The translations under genes and the position numbers were made by a program. This document shows, in pieces, positions 16,852 to 25,251 of a DNA stretch of 64,000 bases (position 1 is the first letter of the stretch; every line of letters begins with the position of its first letter). The stretch is from Candidatus Thiothrix sulfatifontis (GTDB lineage Bacteria; Pseudomonadota; Gammaproteobacteria; Thiotrichales; Thiotrichaceae). The DNA lies in NCBI GenBank assembly GCA_022828425.1, contig CP094685.1, positions 3,628,321-3,692,320 on the forward strand, written 5' to 3'. The notes beneath the pieces are model-generated. The model had not been told where the DNA came from, searched no databases, and was given only the letters and a program-made list of their open reading frames with translations.

Positions 16852-19023
16852 TCAAGACGTCAACCGCCGATAAATATCCGCCACCTTCAACGGCAATTTC
16901 TTCACATCATCAATCTCCACCCAATTGGCGTGACCGTACATGTGCGGCAAATAATCCTTGCCGCGCTGATCAATCGTAATGCAAAACGGATGAATCCCCG
17001 TCCGCCGCGCCTCAAACAAGGCTTGCCGCGTATCCTCAATCCCATACTGCGTATTGTAGATGTCGAAATAGTCTTCCGGCTTGCCATCCGACAGCGTAAT
17101 CAGCAAGCGGGTTTTCGCTTCCACCGTATTCAGCTTCTCGGTCAAATGGCGAATTGCCACCCCCAAACGGGTGTAATCTTTCGGCACAATCCCCGCAATC
17201 CGCGCTTTGGTGGCGCTGTTATACAAATCGTCAAACGCTTTAATGCGGTAAATTTCGCAACGCTTACGCCCAATCCCCGAAAAGCCGTAAATCGCGTAAC
17301 GGTCGCCCAGTTTTTCCAACACTTCACACAACATCACCAAGGCTTCACGCTCGGCATCGTTGATCCACCCTTTGGTGCTGCCGCTCATATCGACCATGAA
17401 CATCACCGCCATGCTGCGATCCGCCCGGTGCATGTGCTGAAACAGCTTATCGCTCATTTCGCTACCGTCGCGGCTATCCGCCAGTGCTTCCACCAGCGCA
17501 TCAATGTCCACGTCATCGCCTTGCGACTGGCGTTTCAGCAAACGGTTTTCATCGCGCATCGCCTCGAAGGTGCGCCGCAAATGCTTGATCATGCCCTGAT
17601 ACTTATCCAGCACCTTATCGACATACGCCGGGTCGCCGGGGGGCAATTCCAATTCACGCAATACGCACCAGTTCTTGCGGTAATGCTGGCGGGCGAAATC
17701 CCACTCGCGGTACAAAAACGCCCCCTCTTCGTGGTAAATCCCTTTCCACACATCCTCAATGTCTTTTTCTTCTTTTTGGTACAAGGACGGATCGTATTCC
17801 CCATCCCCCGCAGGCACTAAAAATTCCGGCGGCACATCCCCCCAATCCAACATAATCGAAGTCAGCAACTGCTTCACGTCTTCCGGCGGCGCAATCGGCT
17901 TGTCATCCAGCACCAACTCCATGCCCTGCCCCTCTTGCACCTCGCGCATCTCAAATTCCGGCGGCGTAACCTCCTTCTTCTCTTCCTCACCCTCTTCTAC
18001 GTCTTCCGGTGGCTGAGCGGAGTCGAAGCCCATCTCCTTCACCAACTCCGCCAACTTCACCCGCAATAAAATCTTTTCCCGCTCCATCCGCGCCAACATG
18101 CAAGCAGTAACAGCATCAGGATTCAACCTAGTCTGATACACCGGCTGCGGAATCGGCAACCCCAACACCTGCGGCACTAACGCCAACACATCCTCAATCG
18201 TAGCAGAGGGCGTATGCAACACCCCCCGACACGTCTCCCACATCCCATGTAGGGGCGTATTGCATACGCCCTCTTCCCGCATTTCATCCAGCCGCAAGCG
18301 CTCAATCCGCTGCATATCACGCCACAACCCCGGCAATTCACGCTCCATATACGCTTCCAAGCGCAAGGTATCGAGCGCATGAAACGCCGCCAACGCCTGT
18401 TCCCGATCAGGGTAATCAGCAAACGCCGTCGCAAAATCCACCCGAAAACTGCCAAAACGCGTCTGCGCCCACATGAACGCCACCTGCGCCTTGCACAACA
18501 GGAAATTATCCTTGGATTTGACCAATTTAGCAGTAATGTTCGGCAAATACAGCGTTTCACTGTCGGTATACACCGACTCGCCTTGCGCCAATTTCAGCCG
18601 CCGCCCCGACAAACCACACACGAAAGTCGACAAAATCGACTCCACTTCATCAAAAGCAACCCCTTCCGCGTGGGCATGAGCGCTTTCCAGAAAGCTATCG
18701 ACCTGTTGAATCACCGCCAAGGCCGGACGCAACCCCTGCTGGTCAAAAGTATCTGCCGCGTGAACTGCCCACGCCTCGATCACGCGCCGTTCCAAGCGAT
18801 CCAACGCCTCCACCACGCGAATAATGAATTCGTGGCTAATGTAAACATTGGTGGTTAGCAAACGCTCCGCCCAACCGAGGATGAAATCTTGCGTATTCCG
18901 ATCCAAATTGACCAAGCCTTGCACCAATTGCTCGACTTTCAGCCAAGTAAATTCAACTTCATACAGTTCCTCAAGCCGCTCCAACAAAGTGGCGTAAGCA
19001 TAGGGTTGCTCCGTTGCTTTCAA
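16852..19023 (-). CDS. cbbO: CbbO/NorD-type VWA-domain protein
   Basis: The 723-residue protein partners the AAA+ ATPase encoded just upstream. CbbQ-CbbO complexes remodel inhibited Rubisco; NorQ-NorD pairs insert metal into NO reductase. The C-terminal VWA domain (about 530-723) has a MIDAS site: 'MVDMSGSTKG', the Thr of 'DYTRLGVAIRH' and 'LITLSDGKPEDY'. An acidic stretch ('EDVEEGEEEKKE') lies mid-protein. Two short palindromic DNA elements sit inside the gene, at 18008-18030 and 18205-18274, each read through in frame. No Rubisco or nor gene is in the window, so the client is unknown. CbbO is favoured because the paired ATPase is CbbQ-like. Confidence 0.8.
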   Translation of the reverse strand: MKATEQPYAYATLLERLEELYEVEFTWLKVEQLVQGLVNLDRNTQDFILGWAERLLTTNVYISHEFIIRVVEALDRLERRVIEAWAVHAADTFDQQGLRPALAVIQQVDSFLESAHAHAEGVAFDEVESILSTFVCGLSGRRLKLAQGESVYTDSETLYLPNITAKLVKSKDNFLLCKAQVAFMWAQTRFGSFRVDFATAFADYPDREQALAAFHALDTLRLEAYMERELPGLWRDMQRIERLRLDEMREEGVCNTPLHGMWETCRGVLHTPSATIEDVLALVPQVLGLPIPQPVYQTRLNPDAVTACMLARMEREKILLRVKLAELVKEMGFDSAQPPEDVEEGEEEKKEVTPPEFEMREVQEGQGMELVLDDKPIAPPEDVKQLLTSIMLDWGDVPPEFLVPAGDGEYDPSLYQKEEKDIEDVWKGIYHEEGAFLYREWDFARQHYRKNWCVLRELELPPGDPAYVDKVLDKYQGMIKHLRRTFEAMRDENRLLKRQSQGDDVDIDALVEALADSRDGSEMSDKLFQHMHRADRSMAVMFMVDMSGSTKGWINDAEREALVMLCEVLEKLGDRYAIYGFSGIGRKRCEIYRIKAFDDLYNSATKARIAGIVPKDYTRLGVAIRHLTEKLNTVEAKTRLLITLSDGKPEDYFDIYNTQYGIEDTRQALFEARRTGIHPFCITIDQRGKDYLPHMYGHANWVEIDDVKKLPLKVADIYRRLTS
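18008..18030. repeat. Second short palindromic repeat inside cbbO
   Basis: GGCTGAGCGGAGTCGAAGCC at 18011-18030 (with GGT before it) matches, from memory, a short dispersed repeat seen in intergenic regions of many bacterial genomes. Here it is in frame and encodes 'GFDSAQPPED' beside the acidic linker of the VWA protein. Confidence 0.5.
18205..18274. repeat. Palindromic element inserted in frame in cbbO
   Basis: AGAGGGCGTATGCAACAC (18205-18222) and its inverted partner GTATTGCATACGCCCTCT (18257-18274) form an 18-base inverted repeat with one mismatch around a 34-base centre. The core, GGGGCGTATTGCATACGCCC, resembles short dispersed repeats known from many bacterial genomes. It is translated as 'EEGVCNTPLHGM...GVLHTPS' without breaking the gene. 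Confidence 0.65.
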
Positions 19024-19032
19024 ACCCGTCTC

Positions 19033-19869
19033 CTAGAATAGTGCGCCAATCAGTTCATTAATCGCCGCAATCATGTCGCTGTCATCCGTCAACGCCAGCG
19101 CAATCGCCCCCTGACACGCCGCACGCGGCTCGACACCTTTGGAAATCAGCTTGCCCGCGTGTACCAACAAGCGGGTGGATGCGCCTTCTTCCAAACCGTT
19201 GTCTTTCAAATTGCGGGTCATTTCGGCAAGTTTCAGCAATTTATCGGTCACGGCGGGGGCTAACCCAGTCTCGTGCATAATAATTTCACGTTCCAGCGCC
19301 GGTTTCGGGTAGTCGAATTCAATGGCGACGAAACGCTGGCGGGTGGATTGCTTCAATTCCTTCAACACGCTTTGGTAGCCTGGGTTGTAAGAAATTGCCA
19401 GACAAAAACTGTCCGGTGCTTCCAACAATTGCCCCAGCTTTTCAATCGGCATAATGCGCCGATCATCCGCCAGTGGGTGAATCACCACCATCGTATCCTT
19501 CCGCGCCTCGACAATTTCATCGAGGTAACAAATGCCGCCGGAACGCACCGCCCGCGTTAACGGGCCGTCGACCCACACCGTTTCGCCGTTCTTCACCAAA
19601 TAACGCCCCACCAAATCGGAAGTCGTCAAATCGTCGTGGCACGACACCGTAATCATCGGACGGCGCAACCGCCAAGCCATGTATTCCATGAAACGGGTTT
19701 TGCCGCACCCCGTCGGGCCTTTCAAGAGCAAGGGCAAATGGTTGGCGTAAGCGGCTTCAAACAGCGTGATCTCATTGTTTACTGGCACGTAATACGGCTC
19801 TTTTTCAATGAGATAAGTGGAAGGGTCATGGATGATGGCGTGATGGCTGGCGGTAGCGGCATTCTCCAC
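19033..19869 (-). CDS. cbbQ: CbbQ/NirQ/NorQ-family AAA+ ATPase
   Basis: The 278-residue MoxR-class AAA+ protein has a short N-terminus '[23 protein letters not shown]', Walker A '[19 protein letters not shown]' (about residues 48-66) and '[17 protein letters not shown]'. Walker B is '[14 protein letters not shown]', the sensor region is '[10 protein letters not shown]', and the CbbQ C-terminal segment contains '[18 protein letters not shown]'. It lies nine bases upstream of the VWA partner, forming an operon, and is divergent from the gene at 20052. It is expected to form a hexamer with the VWA adaptor and to remodel a metabolic enzyme using ATP. Confidence 0.9.
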   Translation of the reverse strand: MENAATASHHAIIHDPSTYLIEKEPYYVPVNNEITLFEAAYANHLPLLLKGPTGCGKTRFMEYMAWRLRRPMITVSCHDDLTTSDLVGRYLVKNGETVWVDGPLTRAVRSGGICYLDEIVEARKDTMVVIHPLADDRRIMPIEKLGQLLEAPDSFCLAISYNPGYQSVLKELKQSTRQRFVAIEFDYPKPALEREIIMHETGLAPAVTDKLLKLAEMTRNLKDNGLEEGASTRLLVHAGKLISKGVEPRAACQGAIALALTDDSDMIAAINELIGALF

Positions 19870-20051
19870 TGCGACGAACTCCTGTGGTTATTTGACATCA
19901 AGATGTCATAATCATAGCAGTACCAAAGGCTGTAAGGGTATTCTGTGACAGAACCTAACGCAGTTAACCAACCATCAGGAAAACTGGCAAGCGCAGCGAC
20001 GCAATGCTAGAGTCAGAAGCATTCCTAATAACAACAATAACGGCTATCACC

Positions 20052-20570
20052 ATGAGTACAACAGAAGCAGACCTCGACTTTGCCCCCCCTGTCCAAGACA
20101 AAAATCTCGACATGGTGCGCAATATCCTTTTCGGCGAACAAACGCGTGAAAACGACAAGCGCCTCGCCAATCTGGAACGTTTCGTCAAAGTCTGGACAAA
20201 CTCCGTGCGCGACGAAATGCGCAAAAACATGGACAGTCTCAACCACGAAATCCACATGCTGCAAGACTTGCTGGATCAAGAAGCCAAAGCGCGCATGGCA
20301 GATACCGCGACTGCCCGCAAACATTTCGAGCACAGCAGCAAAGGCATCGAAAACCTGCAACGCCAATTGCAAAGCAGCGAAACCATACTCAACGAACGCA
20401 TTACCGCCGAATCCAAACTGCTCAGCCAAATCATGGAAGAGCAACGTAACGATTTGCTCAACCAACTCAAACAGGCGACAGAACAATTACGCCAAGACAA
20501 AATTGACCGCAAAATGTTGGCTTCCCTGTTAGAAAACGTCAGCCATCAACTGGCAGGTGACAAGGCATAA
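20052..20570 (+). CDS. Coiled-coil protein of the small-GTPase module
   Basis: The start at 20052 gives 172 residues; upstream in-frame codons are not supported. No named family is recognised. After a short acidic N-terminus, residues 18-32 read 'LDMVRNILFGEQTREN', then almost the whole protein is heptad-like coiled coil ('KRLANLERFVKVW', 'LQRQLQSSETILNERI' and so on). It has no membrane helix or signal peptide. The motif 'R-x-I/L-LFG' also opens the next protein ('LRHLLFGKDYD'). It is the first gene of a tight four-gene operon with a membrane OmpA-domain protein, a small GTPase and an HD-GYP protein, and may be a cytoplasmic scaffold. Confidence 0.75.
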   Translation: MSTTEADLDFAPPVQDKNLDMVRNILFGEQTRENDKRLANLERFVKVWTNSVRDEMRKNMDSLNHEIHMLQDLLDQEAKARMADTATARKHFEHSSKGIENLQRQLQSSETILNERITAESKLLSQIMEEQRNDLLNQLKQATEQLRQDKIDRKMLASLLENVSHQLAGDKA

Positions 20571-20573
20571 GCC

Positions 20574-22049
20574 ATGCAAGGCACGCCCGATATTTCACAG
20601 CTACGCCACCTGCTGTTCGGCAAGGATTACGATGCTTTATTGGCATTAAAAGCGCAGTTTGAAAGCTCCGAGCGCTACACGAGCAGTGTTGCCAATATCA
20701 TTGCCGAAGCCATTCAGCAACGCGAAACCCGTGACGGTAGCATCTCCGCCGCGTTAGCGCCGACCGTCGAGCAAGCGCTCACCCACGCGATTAAGCAAGA
20801 CCCGAAACGCTTTGCCGATGTGCTGTACCCGGTGATGGGGCCTGCTATCCGCAAATCCATCCAGCAAGCGTTGAACGAAGCGCTGGAAAATTTCAACCGC
20901 CTGCTTGAGCAAAGCCTCTCGGTAAATTCGTGGCGCTGGCGTTGGGATGCATGGCGCACCGGGCAATCGTATGCGCAAATCGCGATGCTGCGCACCTTGG
21001 TGTATCAGGTGGAACAAGTCTTCTTGATCCACCGTGACAGCGGCTTGCTATTGCAGCATGTCGCTTCGGAAAACGTGGCCAGCAAAGACCCGGAAATCAT
21101 CTCCGGCATGTTGACCGCGATTCAGGACTTCATTAAAGATTCCTTCGCCACCACCGGCGACGACATGCTCGACACCCTGCGCTTGGGCGAACTCACCGTC
21201 TTGGTCGAACACGGCCCGCTGGCGGTGCTTGCCCTGGTGATACGCGGCACAGTTCCCGCCGAATTACGCGCCCTGCTTGCTGAAACGGTGGAAAATATTC
21301 ACCAGCAATACCGCCAACCACTGCAAGCTTATCAGGGTGATGCCAGCGTTTTTACCAGCATTGAACCCTTGCTCCGCGACTGCCTGATTAAAAAACAACA
21401 GCAATGCGAAAAACGCCCGCCATGGTTAGCGTACTTATTACTGGCGACCGTGGCGGGTGCACTGGGCTGGTGGATATACCAATACCAACAAGCCCAAGCC
21501 GCAGAATTGTACCAACAGCGGCAGGCAGAACTGGCGCAACAAGCCGCAGTACAAGCATTGCGCGAACAGTTGGCACAACAACAAACACAACAGGCTTCCT
21601 TGCAAGCCTCGATACAAACCTTGCTCGACCAGCAAAATCACCAACAGCAGCGCAGCGCACAACAAATCGCTGCCGACACCGCTGCACTGGCAACACTCAC
21701 CCAGCAAATCGAAGCCGCCAACTACCCGTTTGAAACAGCCAAGGCAGACGTTCACCCGCAACACCCCGCCATTATTGCCCTGGGCAAACACATCGGCGAA
21801 CTGCTGCAAACCGCGCAACGCATGGATAAAACCGTGCAAGTCATGATTGTCGGCAATGCGGATGACAGCGGCAAGGACACCTTTAATCGTGAATTGGCGC
21901 AACAACGGGCTGACAACTTACGCACTGCGCTGATAACCTCCGGTGTACCGGCGTTCGCATTGGTGGCCTATGGCGCACAACATCCGGGGCTGCCCAGCCA
22001 TTTGCAAAAAAACGAACGCAGTACCCACTACCGCGTCAGCCTTTACTAA
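20574..22049 (+). CDS. Inner-membrane protein with C-terminal OmpA-like domain
   Basis: The 491-residue protein has a cytoplasmic helical N-terminal domain (about 1-283) starting with 'LRHLLFGKDYDALLALK'. One membrane helix follows at about 285-304 ('WLAYLLLATVAGALGWWIY'), preceded by a positive cluster. A long Gln/Ala-rich coiled coil (about 305-380) leads to a periplasmic OmpA-like peptidoglycan-binding domain (about 385-491). That domain includes 'VQVMIVGNADDSGKDTFNRELAQQRADNLR' type residues with the conserved Asp, and a C-terminal Arg. Topology resembles stator or PG-anchored transducers. It lies three bases after the previous gene. It probably links cytoplasmic GTPase signalling to the cell wall; that role is inferred. 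Confidence 0.8.
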   Translation: MQGTPDISQLRHLLFGKDYDALLALKAQFESSERYTSSVANIIAEAIQQRETRDGSISAALAPTVEQALTHAIKQDPKRFADVLYPVMGPAIRKSIQQALNEALENFNRLLEQSLSVNSWRWRWDAWRTGQSYAQIAMLRTLVYQVEQVFLIHRDSGLLLQHVASENVASKDPEIISGMLTAIQDFIKDSFATTGDDMLDTLRLGELTVLVEHGPLAVLALVIRGTVPAELRALLAETVENIHQQYRQPLQAYQGDASVFTSIEPLLRDCLIKKQQQCEKRPPWLAYLLLATVAGALGWWIYQYQQAQAAELYQQRQAELAQQAAVQALREQLAQQQTQQASLQASIQTLLDQQNHQQQRSAQQIAADTAALATLTQQIEAANYPFETAKADVHPQHPAIIALGKHIGELLQTAQRMDKTVQVMIVGNADDSGKDTFNRELAQQRADNLRTALITSGVPAFALVAYGAQHPGLPSHLQKNERSTHYRVSLY

Positions 22050-22065
22050 TACCAGCGAGAGAATC

Positions 22066-22569
22066 ATGATTCAGCAAAAAATATGCCTGTTAGGTTCCTT
22101 CTCGGTAGGCAAAACCAGCCTGATCCGCCGTTACGTTGACAGCCTATTCAGTGACAAATACCTCACCACTGTTGGCGTCAAAATCGACAAAAAGCAGTTT
22201 GAATTCAACGGCAACACGCATTCCCTAATGATTTGGGACATTGCGGGCGAAGACGATTTCACCAGCATCCGCACCGCTTATTTACGCGGCATGTCCGGCT
22301 ACATTATCGTCATCGACCCCACCCGCCCGCACTCGTATGAAACCGCATTGTCCATTCATGACATGGTGAAAACCACGGTCGGCAACTTGCCAGCCGTGTT
22401 TGCCCTCAACAAAGCCGACCTAAAACCCACCTGGCAACTCGAAGCCCCGCAACACCAACACCTGCAACAACTGGGACACCCCATCGTCGAAACCAGCGCC
22501 AAACAAAACGTCGGCGTTGAAACCGTGTTCCTGAAACTGGTCGAAAAATTAGGAGGCCAACATGGATAA
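22066..22569 (+). CDS. Rab/Ras-like small GTPase
   Basis: The start at 22066 gives 167 residues, a bare Ras-fold GTPase. Motifs: P-loop 'GSFSVGKTS' (residues 10-18), switch I 'KYLTTVGVKI' with Thr35, switch II 'WDIAGEDDF' (57-65), 'LNKADLK' (G4) and 'ETSAKQNVG' (G5). The P-loop has Phe where Ras has Gly12, and switch II has Glu62 where Ras/Rab enzymes carry the catalytic Gln. It has no lipidation Cys at the C-terminus. No MglB/Roadblock-type activator is adjacent. It overlaps the HD-GYP gene by eight bases. Confidence 0.9.
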   Translation: MIQQKICLLGSFSVGKTSLIRRYVDSLFSDKYLTTVGVKIDKKQFEFNGNTHSLMIWDIAGEDDFTSIRTAYLRGMSGYIIVIDPTRPHSYETALSIHDMVKTTVGNLPAVFALNKADLKPTWQLEAPQHQHLQQLGHPIVETSAKQNVGVETVFLKLVEKLGGQHG

Positions 22570-23614
22570 GTTGCTCGCCAATATCTGTGCTTCGCTGAAC
22601 ATTGCGGTATTCTGCCAACGCGCCAATGGTGAATTTCAGCTACTTTCCCCTACCCCCGACTGGCTGGTGTTTTTCCTAGGTCAATCCGTCTCAACCGAAT
22701 GTGCACTTACTCACACCTTTCCCTATCTCACCTGTTTCATCGACGATGCCGAACAACACTGGCAAGCACGCAACGCCACCCCGTTATCGTCCGGTGTTTG
22801 GGTCGAAATCGACGAACTCGGCAATGAAATCGCCATCGAAGCCAACGCCTTGTGGGTCGACGGGCAAGCCGTATTGCTGCTCAACAACCTAGGTGAAAAA
22901 TACCGCAAAGAAGTCAGCCACCTGCAACAACTCCGCGAAGGCTTGCTCACCCAAGAAAAACTCGAAAACGAAGTCCAAAAGCGCACCCTCAAAATCAAAC
23001 AGCGCGAAGAAGAAATCGCCATCAAACTGGTCAGCCTCACCAGTTACCGCGACGAAGAAACCGGCGCACACGTCAAACGCATCGGCTTATACGCCGCCGC
23101 CATGGGCAAAGCCTTGGGCTGGGAAACCCAACAGATTGACGATATTCGCATTGCCGCCCCCATGCACGACATTGGCAAAATCGGCATTCCCGACCGTATC
23201 TTGCTGAAAAAAGGCAAACTCACCGATACCGAATTCGCCATTATGAAACGCCATACCGAAATTGGCGCAAAAATGCTGCAAGACTCCCACATCCCCGTGC
23301 TCGACATGGCAGCCGATATTGCGCTGTGCCACCACGAAAAATGGGACGGCTCCGGCTACCCACGCGGGCTGATGGGCGAAGAAATCCCTGTTTCCGCCCG
23401 CATTACCGCCATCGTCGATATTTACGATGCCCTCGTACACGAGCGCGTCTACAAAAAAGCCATGAGTGAAGCGGAAGCGCTGGAACTCATGGGCAGCATG
23501 ACCGGCTCTCATTTGGATGCCAAACTGTTCGAGGTATTTTTAGGCTTACTGCCGGTGATGCGCCGGATTCGCCAGGAAGTGAACGAAATTAACGAGTTAC
23601 TGGTATCTTACTAA
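22562..23614 (+). CDS. HD-GYP domain phosphodiesterase with N-terminal sensor-like region
   Basis: The 350-residue protein has a strong ribosome site (GGAGG) inside the end of the GTPase gene. The N-terminal ~110 residues look like a small PAS-like domain ('LNIAVFCQRANGEFQLLSPTPDWL' and 'NALWVDGQAVLLLNN'). A coiled coil (about 115-160) leads to an HD-GYP domain with 'GAHVKRIGLYAAAMG', 'APMHDIGKIGIPD', 'KRHTEIG', 'HHEKWDGSGYPRGL' and 'IVDIYDALVHERVYK'. All HD and GYP residues are present, so c-di-GMP hydrolysis is likely. No receiver domain is seen, so input may come from the GTPase module. The 3' end overlaps msrQ on the other strand by 26 bases. Confidence 0.9.
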   Translation: MDKLLANICASLNIAVFCQRANGEFQLLSPTPDWLVFFLGQSVSTECALTHTFPYLTCFIDDAEQHWQARNATPLSSGVWVEIDELGNEIAIEANALWVDGQAVLLLNNLGEKYRKEVSHLQQLREGLLTQEKLENEVQKRTLKIKQREEEIAIKLVSLTSYRDEETGAHVKRIGLYAAAMGKALGWETQQIDDIRIAAPMHDIGKIGIPDRILLKKGKLTDTEFAIMKRHTEIGAKMLQDSHIPVLDMAADIALCHHEKWDGSGYPRGLMGEEIPVSARITAIVDIYDALVHERVYKKAMSEAEALELMGSMTGSHLDAKLFEVFLGLLPVMRRIRQEVNEINELLVSY

Positions 23615-24233
23615 AGCGTGGAACAGACCAACGCCACAGCCGTTCACCCAGCAACACTGCCAATAATACCGCGTAAATCAGCGGCACCTCCGTGCGTGCC
23701 TTGCTGTCTGCCAGCCACCAAAAATGCAATACTCCTAATACCGCCAAGGGGTAGATTAGGGTGTGCAGCCGTTGCCAGTTGCGCCCCAGCTTGCGGATCG
23801 CGGCTTTAAACGAGGTTAGCGCCAACGGCGTCATCAACACAAACGCCAACATTCCTACCGTAATGAAAGGGCGTTCCACAATGTCATACCAGATTTCTGC
23901 CCAATCGAAAAACTGGTCAAGCCACAAATAACTCAGTAAATGCAACACGCCATAAAAAAAGGCAAACAGACCAAGCATACGCCGCAAGCGTATCCCTTGA
24001 ACCCAGCCTGTTGCCTGTCGCAGTGTCGAGAGCAATAACGTCAGCAGCAAAAACCGCAACGTCCACTCCCCCAAACTGCGCGTAATCGTTTCAATGGGGT
24101 TCGCCCCCAAGGTGTCTTGCCATACGCCCCAGCCTAACAATGCCAACGGCAACAATGCCAATGCAAACACGACCGGCTTGAAGACTTTGGTGAAATACGG
24201 CTCACGAATCTGAACAGAAGTTTGCGCACGCAT
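23589..24233 (-). CDS. msrQ: MsrQ, heme-binding membrane subunit of MsrPQ
   Basis: MsrQ is the b-type heme membrane protein that passes quinol-derived electrons to the periplasmic methionine sulfoxide reductase MsrP. The 214-residue protein has about six membrane helices of the ferric-reductase-like family: 'VFALALLPLALLGWGVW', 'LRRMLGLFAFFYGVLHLLSYLWLDQ' with heme-ligand-type His, 'TSFKAAIRKLGRNWQRLHTLIYPLAVLGVLHFWWL'. Its ATG overlaps the msrP stop by one base (TGATG). Confidence 0.93.
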   Translation of the reverse strand: MRAQTSVQIREPYFTKVFKPVVFALALLPLALLGWGVWQDTLGANPIETITRSLGEWTLRFLLLTLLLSTLRQATGWVQGIRLRRMLGLFAFFYGVLHLLSYLWLDQFFDWAEIWYDIVERPFITVGMLAFVLMTPLALTSFKAAIRKLGRNWQRLHTLIYPLAVLGVLHFWWLADSKARTEVPLIYAVLLAVLLGERLWRWSVPRFSKIPVTR

Positions 24234-25147
24234 CAGTAGTTCTTCCGTAAATCCAAGCCGCTGTACAAACTCGCCACCTGTTCGGCATAACCGTTGAACA
24301 TTAGCGTGTCGCGCTTGCGGAATTCACCGATACGGCGCTCTTTACGCTGACTCCAGCGCGGGTGATCAACTTCAGGGTTCACATTGGAATAAAACCCGTA
24401 TTCACCGGGCGCCGAACGCCCCCAACTGGTATTCGGTTGTTCTTCCACAAAACTGATTTTGACAATCGATTTAATGCTTTTGAAACCGTATTTCCACGGT
24501 ACCACCAAGCGTAACGGTGCACCGTTTTGATTCAGCAAATCTTTGCCGTACAAACCCGTTGCGATGAAGCTCAAGGGATGCATCGCTTCATCCATGCGCA
24601 AACCTTCCGCGTAAGGCCAGTCGAGCACATTGCGTTTTTGCCCCGGCATTTGTTCCGGGTCAAACAGGGTTTCAAAACTCACGTATTTGGCTTTTGAGGT
24701 TGGCTCAAAGCGTTTCAGCAAATCCGCTAATGGAAAGCCGAGCCAAGGAATGACCATCGACCAACCTTCCACGCAGCGCAGGCGGTAAATACGCTCTTCC
24801 TTGCTGTGCGGTTTGAGAATGTCTTCTAGGTTAAGTTTGCCGGGTTTGGCGCATTCGCCATCGACGGTAACGCTCCAAGGTGAGGTTTTCATAATGCTGG
24901 CGTATTGGGCAGGGTCGCTTTTATCCGTGCCAAATTCGTAGAAATTGTTGTAGGTGGTAATGTCGTCGAAAGGTGTTTGTTCTTCATCGGTCGAAAACGT
25001 TGATTTCGCCGCTGCACTCAAGGGCAAACCGCTTGCCCCGATTAAAGCGATACCCCCCAGTGTTTTGAGAAAATCGCGACGCCGCTGGTAAAGCGCGTAG
25101 TCGGTCACGTCGTTGTCGGTCAGATCGAATGGGCGTTTGATTAACAT
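24233..25147 (-). CDS. msrP: MsrP, periplasmic methionine sulfoxide reductase (Moco)
   Basis: MsrP repairs oxidised methionine in envelope proteins using a molybdopterin cofactor. The ATG at 25147 has AGGAGG upstream. A longer in-frame start is rejected because it would put the Tat motif too deep. The 304-residue precursor carries the twin-arginine signal '[19 protein letters not shown]', and the mature part contains '[23 protein letters not shown]' with the Moco-ligating Cys, 'KYVSFETL' and '[18 protein letters not shown]'. It is the first gene of msrP-msrQ and is divergent from ubiJ. Confidence 0.95.
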   Translation of the reverse strand: MLIKRPFDLTDNDVTDYALYQRRRDFLKTLGGIALIGASGLPLSAAAKSTFSTDEEQTPFDDITTYNNFYEFGTDKSDPAQYASIMKTSPWSVTVDGECAKPGKLNLEDILKPHSKEERIYRLRCVEGWSMVIPWLGFPLADLLKRFEPTSKAKYVSFETLFDPEQMPGQKRNVLDWPYAEGLRMDEAMHPLSFIATGLYGKDLLNQNGAPLRLVVPWKYGFKSIKSIVKISFVEEQPNTSWGRSAPGEYGFYSNVNPEVDHPRWSQRKERRIGEFRKRDTLMFNGYAEQVASLYSGLDLRKNY

Positions 25148-25251
25148 ATTAATACCTCCTTGGTTTATGCTATTACGCATCAACACCGGGTTTGGATGCA
25201 AATAACCGTGCAGATACGTTATGCTAAACCGTCTACTGAGAGGAATTCGCC

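Noticed and set aside
16801..17820. Long plus-strand open frame opposite the VWA gene
   Set aside because: It is antisense to a well-conserved CbbO/NorD-type gene and has no family features; the same applies to the 553-codon frame opposite recQ at 37194-38855.
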